Origin: Malaya genurostris | Taxonomy: Eukaryota > Arthropoda > Insecta > Diptera > Culicidae | Assembly (NCBI RefSeq): GCF_030247185.1 | Contig: NC_080571.1 | Span: 210,052,880-210,116,879, forward strand | Direction of reading: 5' to 3' | Length of the DNA: 64,000 nt | Part shown: positions 23,881 to 35,048 of the stretch, piece after piece | Position numbering within the stretch: position 1 is the first letter of the stretch | How the letters are laid out: each line of letters opens with the position of its first letter | Translations under genes and position numbers: made by a program | The notes under the pieces: generated by a model | The model's database searches: none | What the model saw: only the letters and a program-made list of their open reading frames with translations | Told to the model about the DNA's origin: nothing

Positions 23881-25000
23881 TTTCGCAATTTTCATTACAC
23901 AGTTGCATTCGCATGTATTTTTTTCAATCCGTTTTCCCGTTACTTTGGACTAACTTTAGACGGCTTAACAATGCTAAAAAATCAAATCGTTGAGATGTAG
24001 TATAATAAAAAAAAAAATAATAATCGTTTATTTCTATTTTTATGGGGGGTATTTTTTGGTATTTTTATGGGGGTACTTTTTGGGAGGTGTCAAAACACTA
24101 ATTAAGTTACATCTGAAACAAATACTAAATATTGTTACATCTGAAACCTATAGCAATGAACAAGTCATAACCTAAGAGAATACAATTAAACAAAAAATCA
24201 TAGAATCTGTTCGGTTTTGGCTCTTTAAATTTGAAAATTCGAAATTCATAAGAATACATTGAAAAAGCATTTTATGAGATTCATAACAACTGATCGGATT
24301 CACTAACTCATGAAAGAGTGGTTTATTTTTACTAAAAGCCAAACTTTTACTACTCGTGTTGTCTGCGGGAACTACCATGTATCTGAGTATTAAAAAGTTT
24401 TTGAAGAATTACATAGATATACAGGTGATCAGTTAACCATAACAAGTCTAACACACAAGTATCACTCTCGCTTATGAATCGAATGAGCTCATGTCAAAGA
24501 GTTTAATCTGTAATAAAAAATGAACTATTTTTCCCACAAGAAAAAAATATAAGAGCATTTTTGTTATAAATTAAATGATTAAATTGGCCGTCTTAAACAA
24601 CATGCACAAATATGTTTTCCTCATATTAGTCCATAAAAAATACGCATGGTTGATAACCATCCATAGTTAGTGTTTGTTTCACTAGCGAACAAAATATGCA
24701 CTGAAAATATACCGTATTTCTATGTGTCATTTTTGCACGATACGCTTTATGCGATGATTCTTTAAATTCGTGTGTACAGAATTTTGCGCGTGCTTTGTTG
24801 GCACTGATTTTCACCTTTATGCTCGTTCATACCAAACATTTTAGAAAGCTAAACCAACCATTGAAAACCCCGTAAAAGATCTGCTGAATTTTATTCAAGT
24901 CCGATTACCGGTACGTTTTTTTTTTTTTTTTCAAAATTCAAATCTTCATAGAGAATCGTAAATAAATTTGTAGGTCATATTAGTGTATGGTTGAATGAAC
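23881..25000. other. AT-rich sequence, no supported gene
   Basis: A local duplication ATTTTTATGGGGG near 24035-24075 and a T-run near 24915 are the only structures noticed. No gene or transposon end was recognised. Confidence 0.35.
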
Positions 25001-25482
25001 CGAATGTCACTATGCCGATATCTAGCTTTTGGTTGCGGAAGTACTAACAATAGTAATCAAATCTAATAGGGTAACAGTTTTTTTCCACTTCATATATTTT
25101 GACCCACCTAACAAACTTTGCATCAATTTGAAGCTAATCACATTAAATTATCTATTGCGAAAGAGGTTTTCGAAGATATTACAACATTTAATGGATATTT
25201 TTACAAAGTGGGCAAAAATAAAATCAATCCTAAAGTGGAGCAAAATACCTCTGTTACCTTAAAATATAGCTACTTCACTTTCTCAAATATGATTGAACAG
25301 TTTTTCACCAACTTAAATTCAACTGTAGTGTACGAATGTAGCAATATTATGCAACAGAAATCTTCAAAACTATTTTCTAAACTTTTTTAAATTGTAGTAT
25401 TTTGGGGAATTTCTGCTGTGATATACAGAAGGAAATGAAAATGAGAAAGGCATCATTACACCACTAGGTGGATTAAAACAGG
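25000..25482 (+). repeat. Family Y repeat with conserved 3' tail
   Basis: Ends in ATGAGAAAGGCATCATTACA followed by CCACTAGGTGGATTAAAACA at 25441-25480, the tail shared with the copies ending near 34730, 39420, 42366 and 62775. Confidence 0.65.
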
Positions 25483-26880
25483 TTTTAATATAGTTTTTGA
25501 TTATAACGATTCGTTTACTTATCTTGAACGTACTTCTAATAGTTATACTGATAATGAAATAATAATATTAATACTAACAATCATAAGATATTATTGTTAT
25601 TATCATTGTTGATTTTCCTATATTTTGAATTCGTGGCATACCTTTGAATACTAATCTTGAACTAATAATAATAAATATTATTAATAGCAATATTATAATT
25701 ATTATAAATAAAACAAGAGAAAGCTTGCAAAATTCACACAATCGGTCAAATAACTAGTACTCGGAAGTGTGAAGGAAGCGCGCCAATTTTATTCGTATTC
25801 ACGAGTTATGTCTCTGACATTATGAAGTCCATTTGGCTAGACTATATCGTATAAAAGTTTTCTGTGGAATTTTGTGGAGTTTAAAGTTTCAATTCTAAAA
25901 ATGTTTATGAAAAATTAAAACCTTACAGAAAAACAAAATAATGTATGTTCGTCTTCAAATTGTCTTTTTTGGAAAACTTTGGTAGGAGGAATATTTTTAA
26001 ATTCGCCTCGGGCGCTCACTACGGTTCTAATTTAAAATAAGAACAACGGAGATCTCTGGAATGGTTACTTCCTAAATACAACGTTTAGTTAAACAACACA
26101 GAACCGATTACGTCATGTCTCAAAATCAATTTGTTTTAGTCATCAATCTTTCGAACGCCACTCAGTAATGTTTCAATCGCTATCTAATGACAATTCCATC
26201 ATCCTCAACAAAACGACAATACCTAATTTCGCAGGTCAAAAACAACTCTCCTTCCGTTCGTTACGCACACTGGAAATCCAATTTATTATCAATCGCAAAA
26301 CAAGTATCATATCAGAACTACTTTAGTGACAATAAAAAAAAGTTTCCGTAAAAAAAATCGTTAATTAGTGGGCGCCATGTAGCATGTCATGCCGGTAGCA
26401 ATACCCAGATCGAAACACGATTATTAATCAATGAAAAACAGTTCAGCGCAAATTTGGACTAATCTGCGTGAAAAAGATAATCAACGTTTCAATCGATCTA
26501 CCTTCGCTTTTGGTTTGCCCACACGTGCCCACAGTACCGGTTAGTTCGATTTATTGGAGCGTGTGTGTATGCGCGCACGGTACTACGAAACCAGGGAAGA
26601 ATGAAACAAACTTCATTCGAATCTATTGAACGGATTTGCCTCTCACCATTGCGTGGAATTAATTAAAATTTTAAGCCAATAACTAATAAAAAAAAAGCTG
26701 AACTGAGCCACGTTGAAGCGGTTGTTTATTTTTTGCATTTTTTTTAAACATAAGACAGCGTGTTACCGTGTTTGTGTATGTATGAGCATACTTCTAACTC
26801 CATTGTCTCGATCTAGGCAGAGCGTGAAAACTGTTCCAGTGTTACGGCAGCTTGGCTGAGCGATTGGTGACCTAGCATCG
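25483..26880. other. Upstream region of the 27122 gene
   Basis: AT-rich to about 25720, then an inverse family X fragment (about 25740-25830), then mostly unique sequence to the putative 5' leader. Regulatory elements may lie here but none stands out by eye. Confidence 0.35.
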
Positions 26881-26881
26881 T

Positions 26882-26887
26882 TCAGTC
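26882..26887 (+). promoter_or_regulatory. Initiator-like TCAGTC
   Basis: TCAGTC matches the arthropod initiator consensus and lies about 240 bases upstream of the start codon of the gene at 27122. No TATA box at the expected distance and no good downstream element were found, so this is only a candidate start site. Confidence 0.25.
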
Positions 26888-26934
26888 CGCCGTCGGAGTG
26901 CAAACGAAAAGGTATTGTGCAAATATCGACAACG

Positions 26935-26955
26935 ATGGCACCGAACAGACCCTAA
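26935..26955 (+). promoter_or_regulatory. Upstream ORF 1 in the leader (MAPNRP)
   Basis: ATG at 26935, six codons, stop TAA at 26953-26955. If the leader is transcribed as a single exon from about 26884, this short ORF precedes the main start and could reduce its translation. Confidence 0.35.
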
Positions 26956-27032
26956 CCAAAGTTCGCCTACCTATCTCAGAGAAGGGGGTAAGCAAAACCA
27001 GTGTCAATCTTCCGCGAAAAAAAAGTTCTACG

Positions 27033-27086
27033 ATGAATAAACTGGTGTGTGACAGTGTACGGATGAGTGTTAACCGGTGTGTGTGA
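27033..27086 (+). promoter_or_regulatory. Upstream ORF 2 in the leader, 17 codons
   Basis: ATG at 27033, stop TGA at 27084-27086, ending 35 bases before the main ATG. It lies in a different frame from the main ORF. A possible splice donor GGGGTAAGC at about 26985 upstream could remove part of the leader. Confidence 0.35.
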
Positions 27087-27121
27087 AGCGTGAAAAAGTG
27101 AACGAGAAAAAAATATCGAAA

Positions 27122-28697
27122 ATGAGGATCAAACATCATCCTGGCAGGGCGATCGAAGCCAGCCTCTCGCTGGAACAGCACAACGCCATGGGAGCTCTGT
27201 ACGAGGCCAATTGGGACAAGGTGCAGTCCAGTATGAACTCGCTGATCGAAAGTCACCACGAGACGGGTCAAGAGGATGACGGCAAACTGACACCGTTTCG
27301 GGAGTTGGACGAAGACGAAGGTCTGCCAGATGAGGATGAAGACGACACGCAGGTTCTGAAACGTAACAGCACGGTACTGAAAGCTCTCAACGGATACAGA
27401 CCCTCCACGATTCGTCGCACTCGGTTGCGACAATTTCCGGAATGGGACGAACTAAAGGAATCCAGTTACTCGGAGGAGAATTTAGATATGATACGACCCC
27501 ATAGCTCCTTCAAACCGTTGGCAACCGTTGGACCCCGCGGACCGACGATCAGCTACCGCCAGTGGGACAAAGATCCGTCGTCCAAGGAGTTCCGGATGTA
27601 CGTTAATCTCGCCTCGTCGGAGAGTTTCCGAACACCACCCAATGGCAGCGGCGGCGGTGGAAGAAATACTGCGCTGAAACGATCCAACACGGTTGCAATC
27701 CAATCAACGAACGTCGATGGCTACCGACCCAGGACGCTAGATCGTCGGGACGTCTTTCAACGATTGAAAGAGAAAGTTCGCCAGCAGAAGCCGATCGACG
27801 AATTCTCCGATCACCATCGAAGCTACGGATTCCCTGTCACTGGTGAATCCATAGAAAAAAGCAATACTAGATATAGGTCCAACGGATCCAACTGTGATAG
27901 TAAAAATTCTAAGTCTCTCGATTCGATCACTGCCCTGCCGGACGACCATCGCCGGGGTAGTAATGACAGTGAAAGCAATCCCTCGATAGGAGATCGTATG
28001 ACTGGCTACCGTTCATCAAGCGATCTCTGCTCCCAGGTTTATCGCGATGATTCCGGAAAATCATATGCCAATATTCCGAAAGCAACGGCCACCCTGTCCC
28101 GTAACAAGAGCGTCAAAGGTCGTCCTATTCTGGATGATATTCCGGCTGATCTCCTACCTCGTTCGGATACAGACATGTACAAGAAAACCAAAAAGGTTGG
28201 TTTCGGGAAGATGTTGTACAACACCATCTCGGGTGGAAGCAAATTCCCGCGATCCCTACTGAAAAATCACTTCAGTAAAGATCTATCCGATACATCGGAG
28301 TACGATAGCTTCAGTTTCCCTGACTCAGAACCGTCCGGTTCATCGAAAGCTTCCTCACCGTATCATCAGTCACCTCCGCTGTCGTCCAAATCCAATTCGT
28401 CCTCATCATCGTCGTCGTCGTCATCGTTCAAGAAACTGTTCCGCAACCGTTCCCGTAACAATCGCCGACAGCCGAGCAGTAGTGCTTCCAGTTCCGATTC
28501 TGTCGATTCGTTTCTACTGCCAACACCGGAAGAACGTTCCGTTCCGCCACCGTTGCCGGCTCCCCGCATAATCCCATCGACCACATATCTTCGGAACATC
28601 GTTCCGGTTCATACGTATGCACGCAAGCGGCGCACCGGAGCCCTCAATGCCGAACCTATCTACGGCAATCTGGAGGACGTCAACGAGAACAATGAAG
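27122..28697 (+). CDS. First coding exon of an unrecognised Ser-rich protein
   Basis: The start ATG at 27122 sits in CGAAAATGAG, a good insect start context, with an in-frame TAA at 27071-27073. The exon encodes 525 residues plus one base and ends at AAG/GTAAGT (donor GT at 28698), so the protein continues in exons outside view. Visible parts: a short possibly helical N-terminus (residues about 15-45); an acidic patch ELDEDEGLPDEDEDD (61-75); three GYR repeats (91, 200, 295), two of them GYRP; a Gly run (177-180); basic/Ser linkers; a ten-Ser run (426-435) followed by basic KKLFRNRSRNNRRQ; a proline segment PPPLPAP (475-481); and EPIYGNL (511-517), which resembles an SH2/phosphotyrosine-type site. 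No signal peptide or membrane segment. It looks like the disordered N-terminus of a signalling or cytoskeletal adaptor; that is inference, and I cannot name the gene. Its GC content and codon order clearly exceed the flanks, and serine and proline codons show normal exon character. Confidence 0.9.
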
Positions 28698-29550
28698 GTA
28701 AGTGCAATTACTTTTGACTGTTTGGAATTTAAATGTTGTGCTTTGGGCACGGAACTCGACCCACCCGTGTAGCGATCATCAATCTTTGTCAGGTCGAACA
28801 TTCGTATGAGGCAGTTATGAACGGTCCAGTTGACAGTTGCTGCCTTTTTCGATGGTTTGTAGTCCAAATTTGGCATGTGAGGATTCCGTACGGTTTGGAA
28901 GCATAATTCAAACGCCCGAAAGTCGCAATTATTGATGATGCAACCATCATATTAAAGGTGTTGAAATTATCTAATAGTTTACATCTTTCAATTCATTATT
29001 CATTACGTCAAAGTGGTCCCAGTTTACTTTGTATCATTTGTTGAACCAGCTGTGATCGTTAAATTGGGATGTCGTTTACTTTCATCTCTTTTTCTTTTTG
29101 TAGACGTACGTTTAAATTTGTGTGTCATATAATGAAATGTAGTCGTCGAAACATACGGTCCCGGACCACGAAAAAATGAAAAATTCAACTAATTTTTTCC
29201 TGTTCTGAAAACTGCTCTACCAATTGAACTATCCTGAGAAGTGACATCACAAAACTCAAAAGGCAACCCGGCTGTCAAACATTTCACTTTACATTAGAGT
29301 TCAGAACTTGATAGCTCTACCAAAAGAATAGTGCTTCAGAACCACTATTTAGTTCTTCTATAGTTTTGAATTTTTCTGCGACAAAAATAAGAACAAATTT
29401 TTCTGAGACAAAAATATGAACAAATTCAATCATATTATTAGTTCAGTTACTGTTTCACTTGGGTTTGTATCACTTTTGTGTACTATTTCGAATGTTTTCT
29501 TCTATATTCGTAACGTTTGGAATAACGTAGTTAATTTGTATATTCTCTTA
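28698..29550 (+). other. Start of intron following the coding exon
   Basis: Begins GTAAGTGC. It continues with AT-rich unique sequence and no acceptor-plus-coding signature that I could recognise before the MITE at 29551. Its end lies outside what can be seen. Confidence 0.6.
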
Positions 29551-29892
29551 GGCTGTGAACCATTTCGCGGTTAATTTTACCTTTCCATTAAAATCTGACA
29601 CTCGAGCGGTTTATTTGATGTTGTCAGAAATAACCCTGCTCGAGAGCATGGTTATTTTTGACAGATCGATGGTTATTTTCCGACACTGAAAAAAATCTTG
29701 CAATGAAAATTCTAATAAAATTTTTTTAGTTGAAATTATTGCCAGTGGAAAATAAACCCCAATAACTTTCCGTCCGTCGAATTTTGAAATGAGCCGCAGT
29801 TTTAGTTAAATTTAACTACTCGACACAAAATAACCACTCAAGTGTCAGATTTCAACTAAAAGTTAAAATTAACCGCGAAATGGCTCACAGCC
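29551..29892. mobile_element. MITE, 342 bp, with TTA target duplication
   Basis: Terminal inverted repeats of about 28 bp start GGCTGTGAACCATTTCGCGG and are mirrored at the right end (CGCGAAATGGCTCACAGCC). TTA flanks both sides (29548-29550, 29893-29895), the three-base TWA duplication typical of the PIF/Harbinger superfamily. Further inner repeats (GTCAGA, GGTTATTTT) are also inverted. No coding capacity. Confidence 0.85.
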
Positions 29893-29895
29893 TTA

Positions 29896-30840
29896 AGTGG
29901 CAGTTAGGTCTAACATGACGCAGATATAAAATCACAAGAATTTTTCGAACTGTGTTGACTTAAAAACTTGACAAAACATTCTTGAAATGTTTTATTATAA
30001 CAAAAAACAAAAAAAAATATTTGACGGCCCCCCTAGAACAATAAATTGTTTCCTTCGACTTTATAGACAATGAACTTTAAAGGCGTTTTTTTTTCGAAAG
30101 CAGATTTTGAAAGTCCGTGTCCATCGTCGCTCGAAAACTACTTCACCAATTATTTTCAGATCTTGCACACACTTCCTACATGTAAAATACTAAACCCGAA
30201 CGTTTTCTTTTTCTTTTTTTGTTACTTTGGGAAATAAAAGTCAACAAATCGAATCAGAATAGTTGTAGTAGATGTTTTTCTAGACCCCAACGTTTTTGTT
30301 TGAATTGTTTTCTAAGTTTTTGAATTTTTGGTGGTTGTTTAAAATCAAAAATTCGATTTTTCACATAAAAATCCGCCATATTGTAGCGCTAAACGATGGA
30401 TTCTTATGTGGAAAGTCGTAGTTTTAACTTTAAATAACCACAACAAATTCAAACAAAAACTCAAAAATACTCCTTCACCGCTTAACTTCTCTACATATTC
30501 CCACAAAAAAAAATTACTAAATTTTGTTCAAATGATGTTTTTTATTGTGCAAAACATTTGAATTTATTTTTTGGAACGATAGCTCCGAAAAAATCGCAAC
30601 AATAGTGTTATTTTTCATCCTTTTCACCGCTACAGCCGGAAAGCCGGTTTATCCGAAGTTAGTTGAATTCACCTAAGGGATTGCAATTTTGTAATCTTTG
30701 AGAAGTTGTAATGCATTCCAAATAATTTTTGGTACCTTCCGGAATCGATAACCCCGATAACCGGTAAAACTGAAATAAGTTTATTTGGCCATCGACTATC
30801 AAAATCTACAAACCCGATAAACCCGACTAATTTATGTGAA
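29896..30840. other. AT-rich intron-like DNA, no gene
   Basis: No domain-bearing open frame and no RNA gene were recognised; poly-A and poly-T runs dominate. Confidence 0.35.
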
Positions 30841-32060
30841 ATTGACATTTTTACACTAATCAACGTGTATCTCCAGAACCGGCAGTCCGATCTTATTCAA
30901 AAGAAAGAAGTATTTAAAGGATCTTAAGACCTTTCATTTAAACCTTATATGCAGGAAACCGGTTCATCCATCTGCGAAAAAAATGAGTGACGTTTCGACC
31001 GACTGATCTTTTTCAAATAAAAATGGGCTATATAAGATTTTATAAAATTGAAACTATGTGTTAATTCACTTATCGTTCCTTGACTGAAAATCGGATACCC
31101 ACGAAATGCTGTTGACATAATAAAACTTCTTCTGCCACAGTTCTAAAAAATTTAAATCTATTTGAGATCACAAAACCTGTTGAACTAAAGTCGTTCACAT
31201 TTTTGAAATTTTATGATTTCTTTCGTTTTAATAATAACATTTGTTTTAAACAGTAGTCAATTTTACCGCAATGCACTACCTAACGTCACTTTGAAAGATG
31301 GTGAGTAAATAATGAGATAATGCTGAATCCAGTGAACTTATTTGCGCGACTGTGATTGAGCGAGAGTGATGAGATACTAATTAATCATTGTGTTGTTATT
31401 TTCATGTAGAGATCTTAGAGTAGTAATATTTGCAAAATCTCAAAAATCCAATATACAAAAAGAAAGTTTGAAAAAAGTTGTGTGATTCTACATCTTTAAA
31501 GATGCGCGTAAATGGAGCATCGTATTGCACACAGATTTAAAGTGTGATTTGATAATTACAGGAGTTTGAAATCGAATTAAATAAAAAACAAAAGACCGAT
31601 GACAACAGCGCGACTTGAACCAAAAAACATTAGATCACAAAGCACTTCAGTTAATCGACTGAACCACAGAAGCCCCTATGTGCTTGATGAATAATTGATC
31701 CATATAAATCCATACATCGGCACTTGGACGCCGAGTCCATGGTACACTCGGAGTCTGTAAAATTCTGTGCGAGTGAAATTTTGCAGTACAAAACTGCCCT
31801 TCTTATTCAATAGATCGCTAAAGCCGAATACACAATTATTGCTAATTACCTACACGGTTGATTTATCAACTCATATTATGTTACTCATAACATCCTGTAG
31901 TTCCGAAACCAGAAGTCGGATCCGCTTGTTGGATAGCCTTAAAACACTTAACTTTCTCGGAAACCGCTTAACCGATTTTCACAAAATAAGATTCAAATGA
32001 AAAGTCTTATAGTTGTTAAAAAATTTCTAGAACATTTAATTCGGATCTGTCAAAAACAGG
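30840..32060. repeat. Family Y fragments surrounding a family Z copy
   Basis: Family Y motifs are found at about 30840-31020 and 31880-32060. Between them, from about 31480 to 31790, lies an inverse copy of family Z with a tRNA-like core (box-B complement CGACTTGAACC near 31612, box-A complement near 31655). Confidence 0.5.
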
Positions 32061-32114
32061 TGCAAATCTCATAAAACTGACCGATAATTTTTTCTAATTT
32101 GCAGAACTTTTTTA

Positions 32115-32250
32115 TAGAGGTTTTAACCTTAAGGTCATTCACCTCTTCGGAACAGAAAAGCTTTCTGACCCTATGTGCGGGGTGGGGTATCGAACCCAGG
32201 TGGGCTGCCTGATAGGCATCGACTTACCCATCACGCTATACACGTCCCCT
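32115..32250 (-). repeat. tRNA-derived SINE (family 2)
   Basis: The minus strand reads GGGGACGTGTATAGCGTGATG then a box B GGGTTCGATACCCC and CATAGGGTCAGAAAGC, matching the SINEs at 9268 and 46445. No clean target duplication. The 5' end abuts the mariner element at 32251. Confidence 0.75.
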
Positions 32251-33345
32251 TATCACGTGTACAACTTTGCTTCCGCCGTTTTTTTACAAAATTAAAAGCT
32301 TTATTGCGAAAAAGTGCTTACAGATGTATTATTCAAAGTATTGTCCGTCGCTAGCGACAACTTTCTCCCATCTTTCCGGCAATTTTCGGATCCCGGTTCG
32401 AAAAAAAGAGTCCTCTTTTGACGTTATCCATGAAGCAATCCATTTTTCCAACTCTTCGAAGAATTGAAAATGTTGATCTTCCAGGCCGTGTGCCATCGAA
32501 CGGAATAGGTGGAAGTCAGAAGGGGCGATATCTGGGGAATACGGCGTGTGGGGAAAGACTTCCCATTTCAGGGTTTTCAGGTACTTTTTTACCACTTTTG
32601 TGACGTGAGGCCGAGCATAATCGTGTTTGCTCTTGATATTGTGGCCGCTTTTCTTTTAGCGCGCGACTAAGGCGCATCAGTTGCGTTCGGTAGCGATCTC
32701 CTGTGATGGTTTCACCCGGTTTTAAGAGCTCGTAGTAAATCACACCGAGCTGATCCCACCAAATACAAATCATAACCTTGGCGCCGTGAATATTCGGTTT
32801 TGCCTTCGACGAGGTAGCCTGCCCGGGCTTTCCCCATGATTTTCTGCTTTTAGGATTATCGTATCGAACCCACTTTTCATCACCAGTTACGATTCGATGT
32901 AAAAACCACTCACGATTTTGTCTTTGAAGCAGTTGCTCACATTCAAATAGACGGCGCTCGATGTCCCTCGGTTTCAACTCGTACGGCATCCAGTTCCCTT
33001 CTTTCTGAATCATGTCCAGGGCCTTAAGACATTTTGAAATGGCTTGCTGACTCACTCCCAACGATTCGGCAAACTCTTCTTGGGTTTGTCATGAATCTTC
33101 ATCAAGCAATGATTCTAGTTGTTCACCGTTGAAGGTTTTTTCTCTTCCACCACCATGTTTGTCTTCGACACCGAAATCACCATTTTTAAAACATTGAAAT
33201 CACTCCCGACACGTTCTTTTACTCAGAACAGCATAACCGAAAGTTTCTGAGAGCATTCGATGCATTTCAGCTGCATTTTTTTCGAATTGTAACAGAAAAG
33301 TAAAACTTCCCGCAAATGGCGAGAATTGGGCACATACACATTTTT
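32251..33345 (-). mobile_element. Mariner (DD34D) element
   Basis: The left end TACAACTTTGCTTCCGCCG resembles mariner inverted repeats. The opposite end, near ATGTGTATGTGCCCAATTC on the minus strand, lacks a matching repeat, so the 5' end is probably truncated. It encodes the decayed transposase listed separately. Confidence 0.75.
32329..33290 (-). pseudogene. Mariner transposase, frameshifted
   Basis: A transposase of the mariner DD34D type. In order on the minus strand: a decayed N-terminal helix-turn-helix region (MVISVSKTNMVVEE near 33180, then a stop), LGVSQQAISKCLKAL near 33050, the linker region NWMPYELKPRD, the first catalytic Asp in TGDEKWVRYDN near 32885, and WWDQLGVIYYELL. A frameshift then occurs near 32620. 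After it the frame carries ARPH and PHTPYSPDIAPSDFHLF near 32540. Counting across the shift, 34 residues separate the second and third Asp. The C-terminus ends at 32329. At least one stop and one frameshift inactivate it. Confidence 0.85.
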
Positions 33346-33349
33346 TTTT

Positions 33350-34740
33350 AACCGATTTTCACAAATCTTGATTAAAATTAGAGCCCACATTGTCTCCAAA
33401 GCTACTGTAAAATTTCATCCGGATACGACTTTCGGCGTTTACAGGGCGAACTTAAAACTTTCAAACCGTCATCTACAATGACGATGCAAAACCCCTACAT
33501 GCAACGTGGAAGAAGAAAACACAACACGCTTTTGCAAACGATGCCAGCAGCGGCTTTGTTCAATTTCATACACACTATAAAGAAAACGAAAACCAACACC
33601 GAAGTTTGGGTTTGAAAACACAACCGAGTCCATCAGCACCGTTTACACATAATTTTTACGATAAGTGAGACTGAAAAAACAAAAGAATGTCAATAAATTG
33701 ATCTTTGAAACGAAACCCAAAATTTTTAGATTAAATAAAAAATCTTAAGCTGCCGTAGAGAATTTAGGAAATTCAAATTTATCCGACTTCCAGTTCCGGA
33801 ATTACATGATGACTTGTGTAAAAATTTGTATTTCTGATTACTTACTATTACTTATTACTCAAATAAAGCACAGATTTTCACAAATTTAGGTCTTCTGGTC
33901 CCATACAAAATATAAGAATTTCATCTGGATACGATTTTCGGTATCGGAATTACAGGGTTAAAAATATTATATAGTCACTTAAAGTGACGAAGCAAAAAAC
34001 GTCAAAACATTTTCTAAACCAGGCTCGACACTATTCCAATCGTCAGTCATTGTTAGTAGACGGTCCATCAAATAAATTCTGACTTTTCTGGCTCCCGATT
34101 TCCGATTCCAGATGCACCGTGAAAATAGGGCTCAAATTCGCTAAAATTGAACTCAGTCTATTTTCTCAGAGATGATTTGACCAATTTTCACTTCAACTTA
34201 GGATCAAGTAGAAAGTCTTAAAAATTCCTGAATTTTATCTGGATCCGACTTCCGACTTAACTACTGGGTTAAGCATTGAAAATTTTATGCCGCCACCTAA
34301 AGCGACGAAGCCAAAGAGAGAAAAATTATTTTTAATCAGGTTAAAAACTGTTCCAATTTGTACGTCATATTTGTTGTTTGCCATACGAACCAACTTCGGT
34401 TATTCCGCTCCTCGGAATACGGTTACGAATTGGGGTCAAAAACTGCACAAAAGAATCTCTCTCACTTTTTTTCAAGACGGCCAAATCTATTTTCACAAGT
34501 TTAAAGATAGATAGAAGTCTTACAGTCACATACGGAAAGCCTGAATTTGCTGTGGAAACTACTTCCGGTTCCGTAACTACAGAGTAAACAGGATTTGTAA
34601 AGTTCGCTAGATTACGTTCGAGCAAACTTTCCAGTTTCAATTCAATGAACAGTTTTTATTGAATTCCACAGTATGATACGGTGATTATGAGTAATATGAG
34701 AAAGGCATCCTTACACCACTAGGCGGATTTTTTGGAAACT
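33350..34740 (+). repeat. Family Y repeat with conserved 3' tail
   Basis: Repeated CCGGATCCGACTTCC-type blocks occur near 33400, 33780, 33930, 34230 and 34550; the copy ends in GAGAAAGGCATCCTTACACC and ACTAGGCGGATTT at about 34698-34730. No coding sequence. Confidence 0.65.
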
Positions 34741-34799
34741 GGTTTTTTGTTTTCATAATTATTTTATATAAATGTTATAATTATTTTTATTTTTTGGCA

Positions 34800-34858
34800 T
34801 GTTCTGGTCCTACATGGAAGGCGTCGACTATCCCATCACGCTATACCCGTCTCCCTTT
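34800..34858 (-). repeat. SINE family 2 fragment
   Basis: Only the 5' head remains: on the minus strand AGACGGGTATAGCGTGATGG and GATAGTCGACGCC. Confidence 0.6.
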
Positions 34859-35048
34859 GAAAAAAAATTGAAAAAAATATCGTAATATAATAAAACATCG
34901 TGAAATCGAGATCCGTCGAAAATTTTACGGCCCAGAAATTATTTTAAAGCTTGTGACTCGCGCTATGTTCCTTACGCACGTGCCATACATGAGCTAATGG
35001 AGTGGAAGATAGAAGGGCGAGCACCAAATTTTCTCAGTCCGATATTAT

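Noticed and set aside
27077..27121. Upstream extension of the gene's frame by 15 codons
   Set aside because: It would need GTG as start; the first ATG in frame is 27122 and a TAA lies at 27071-27073.
26882..27433. 183-residue minus-strand frame over the gene start
   Set aside because: Antisense to the leader and the coding exon; the plus strand has the start context, in-frame upstream stop and donor.
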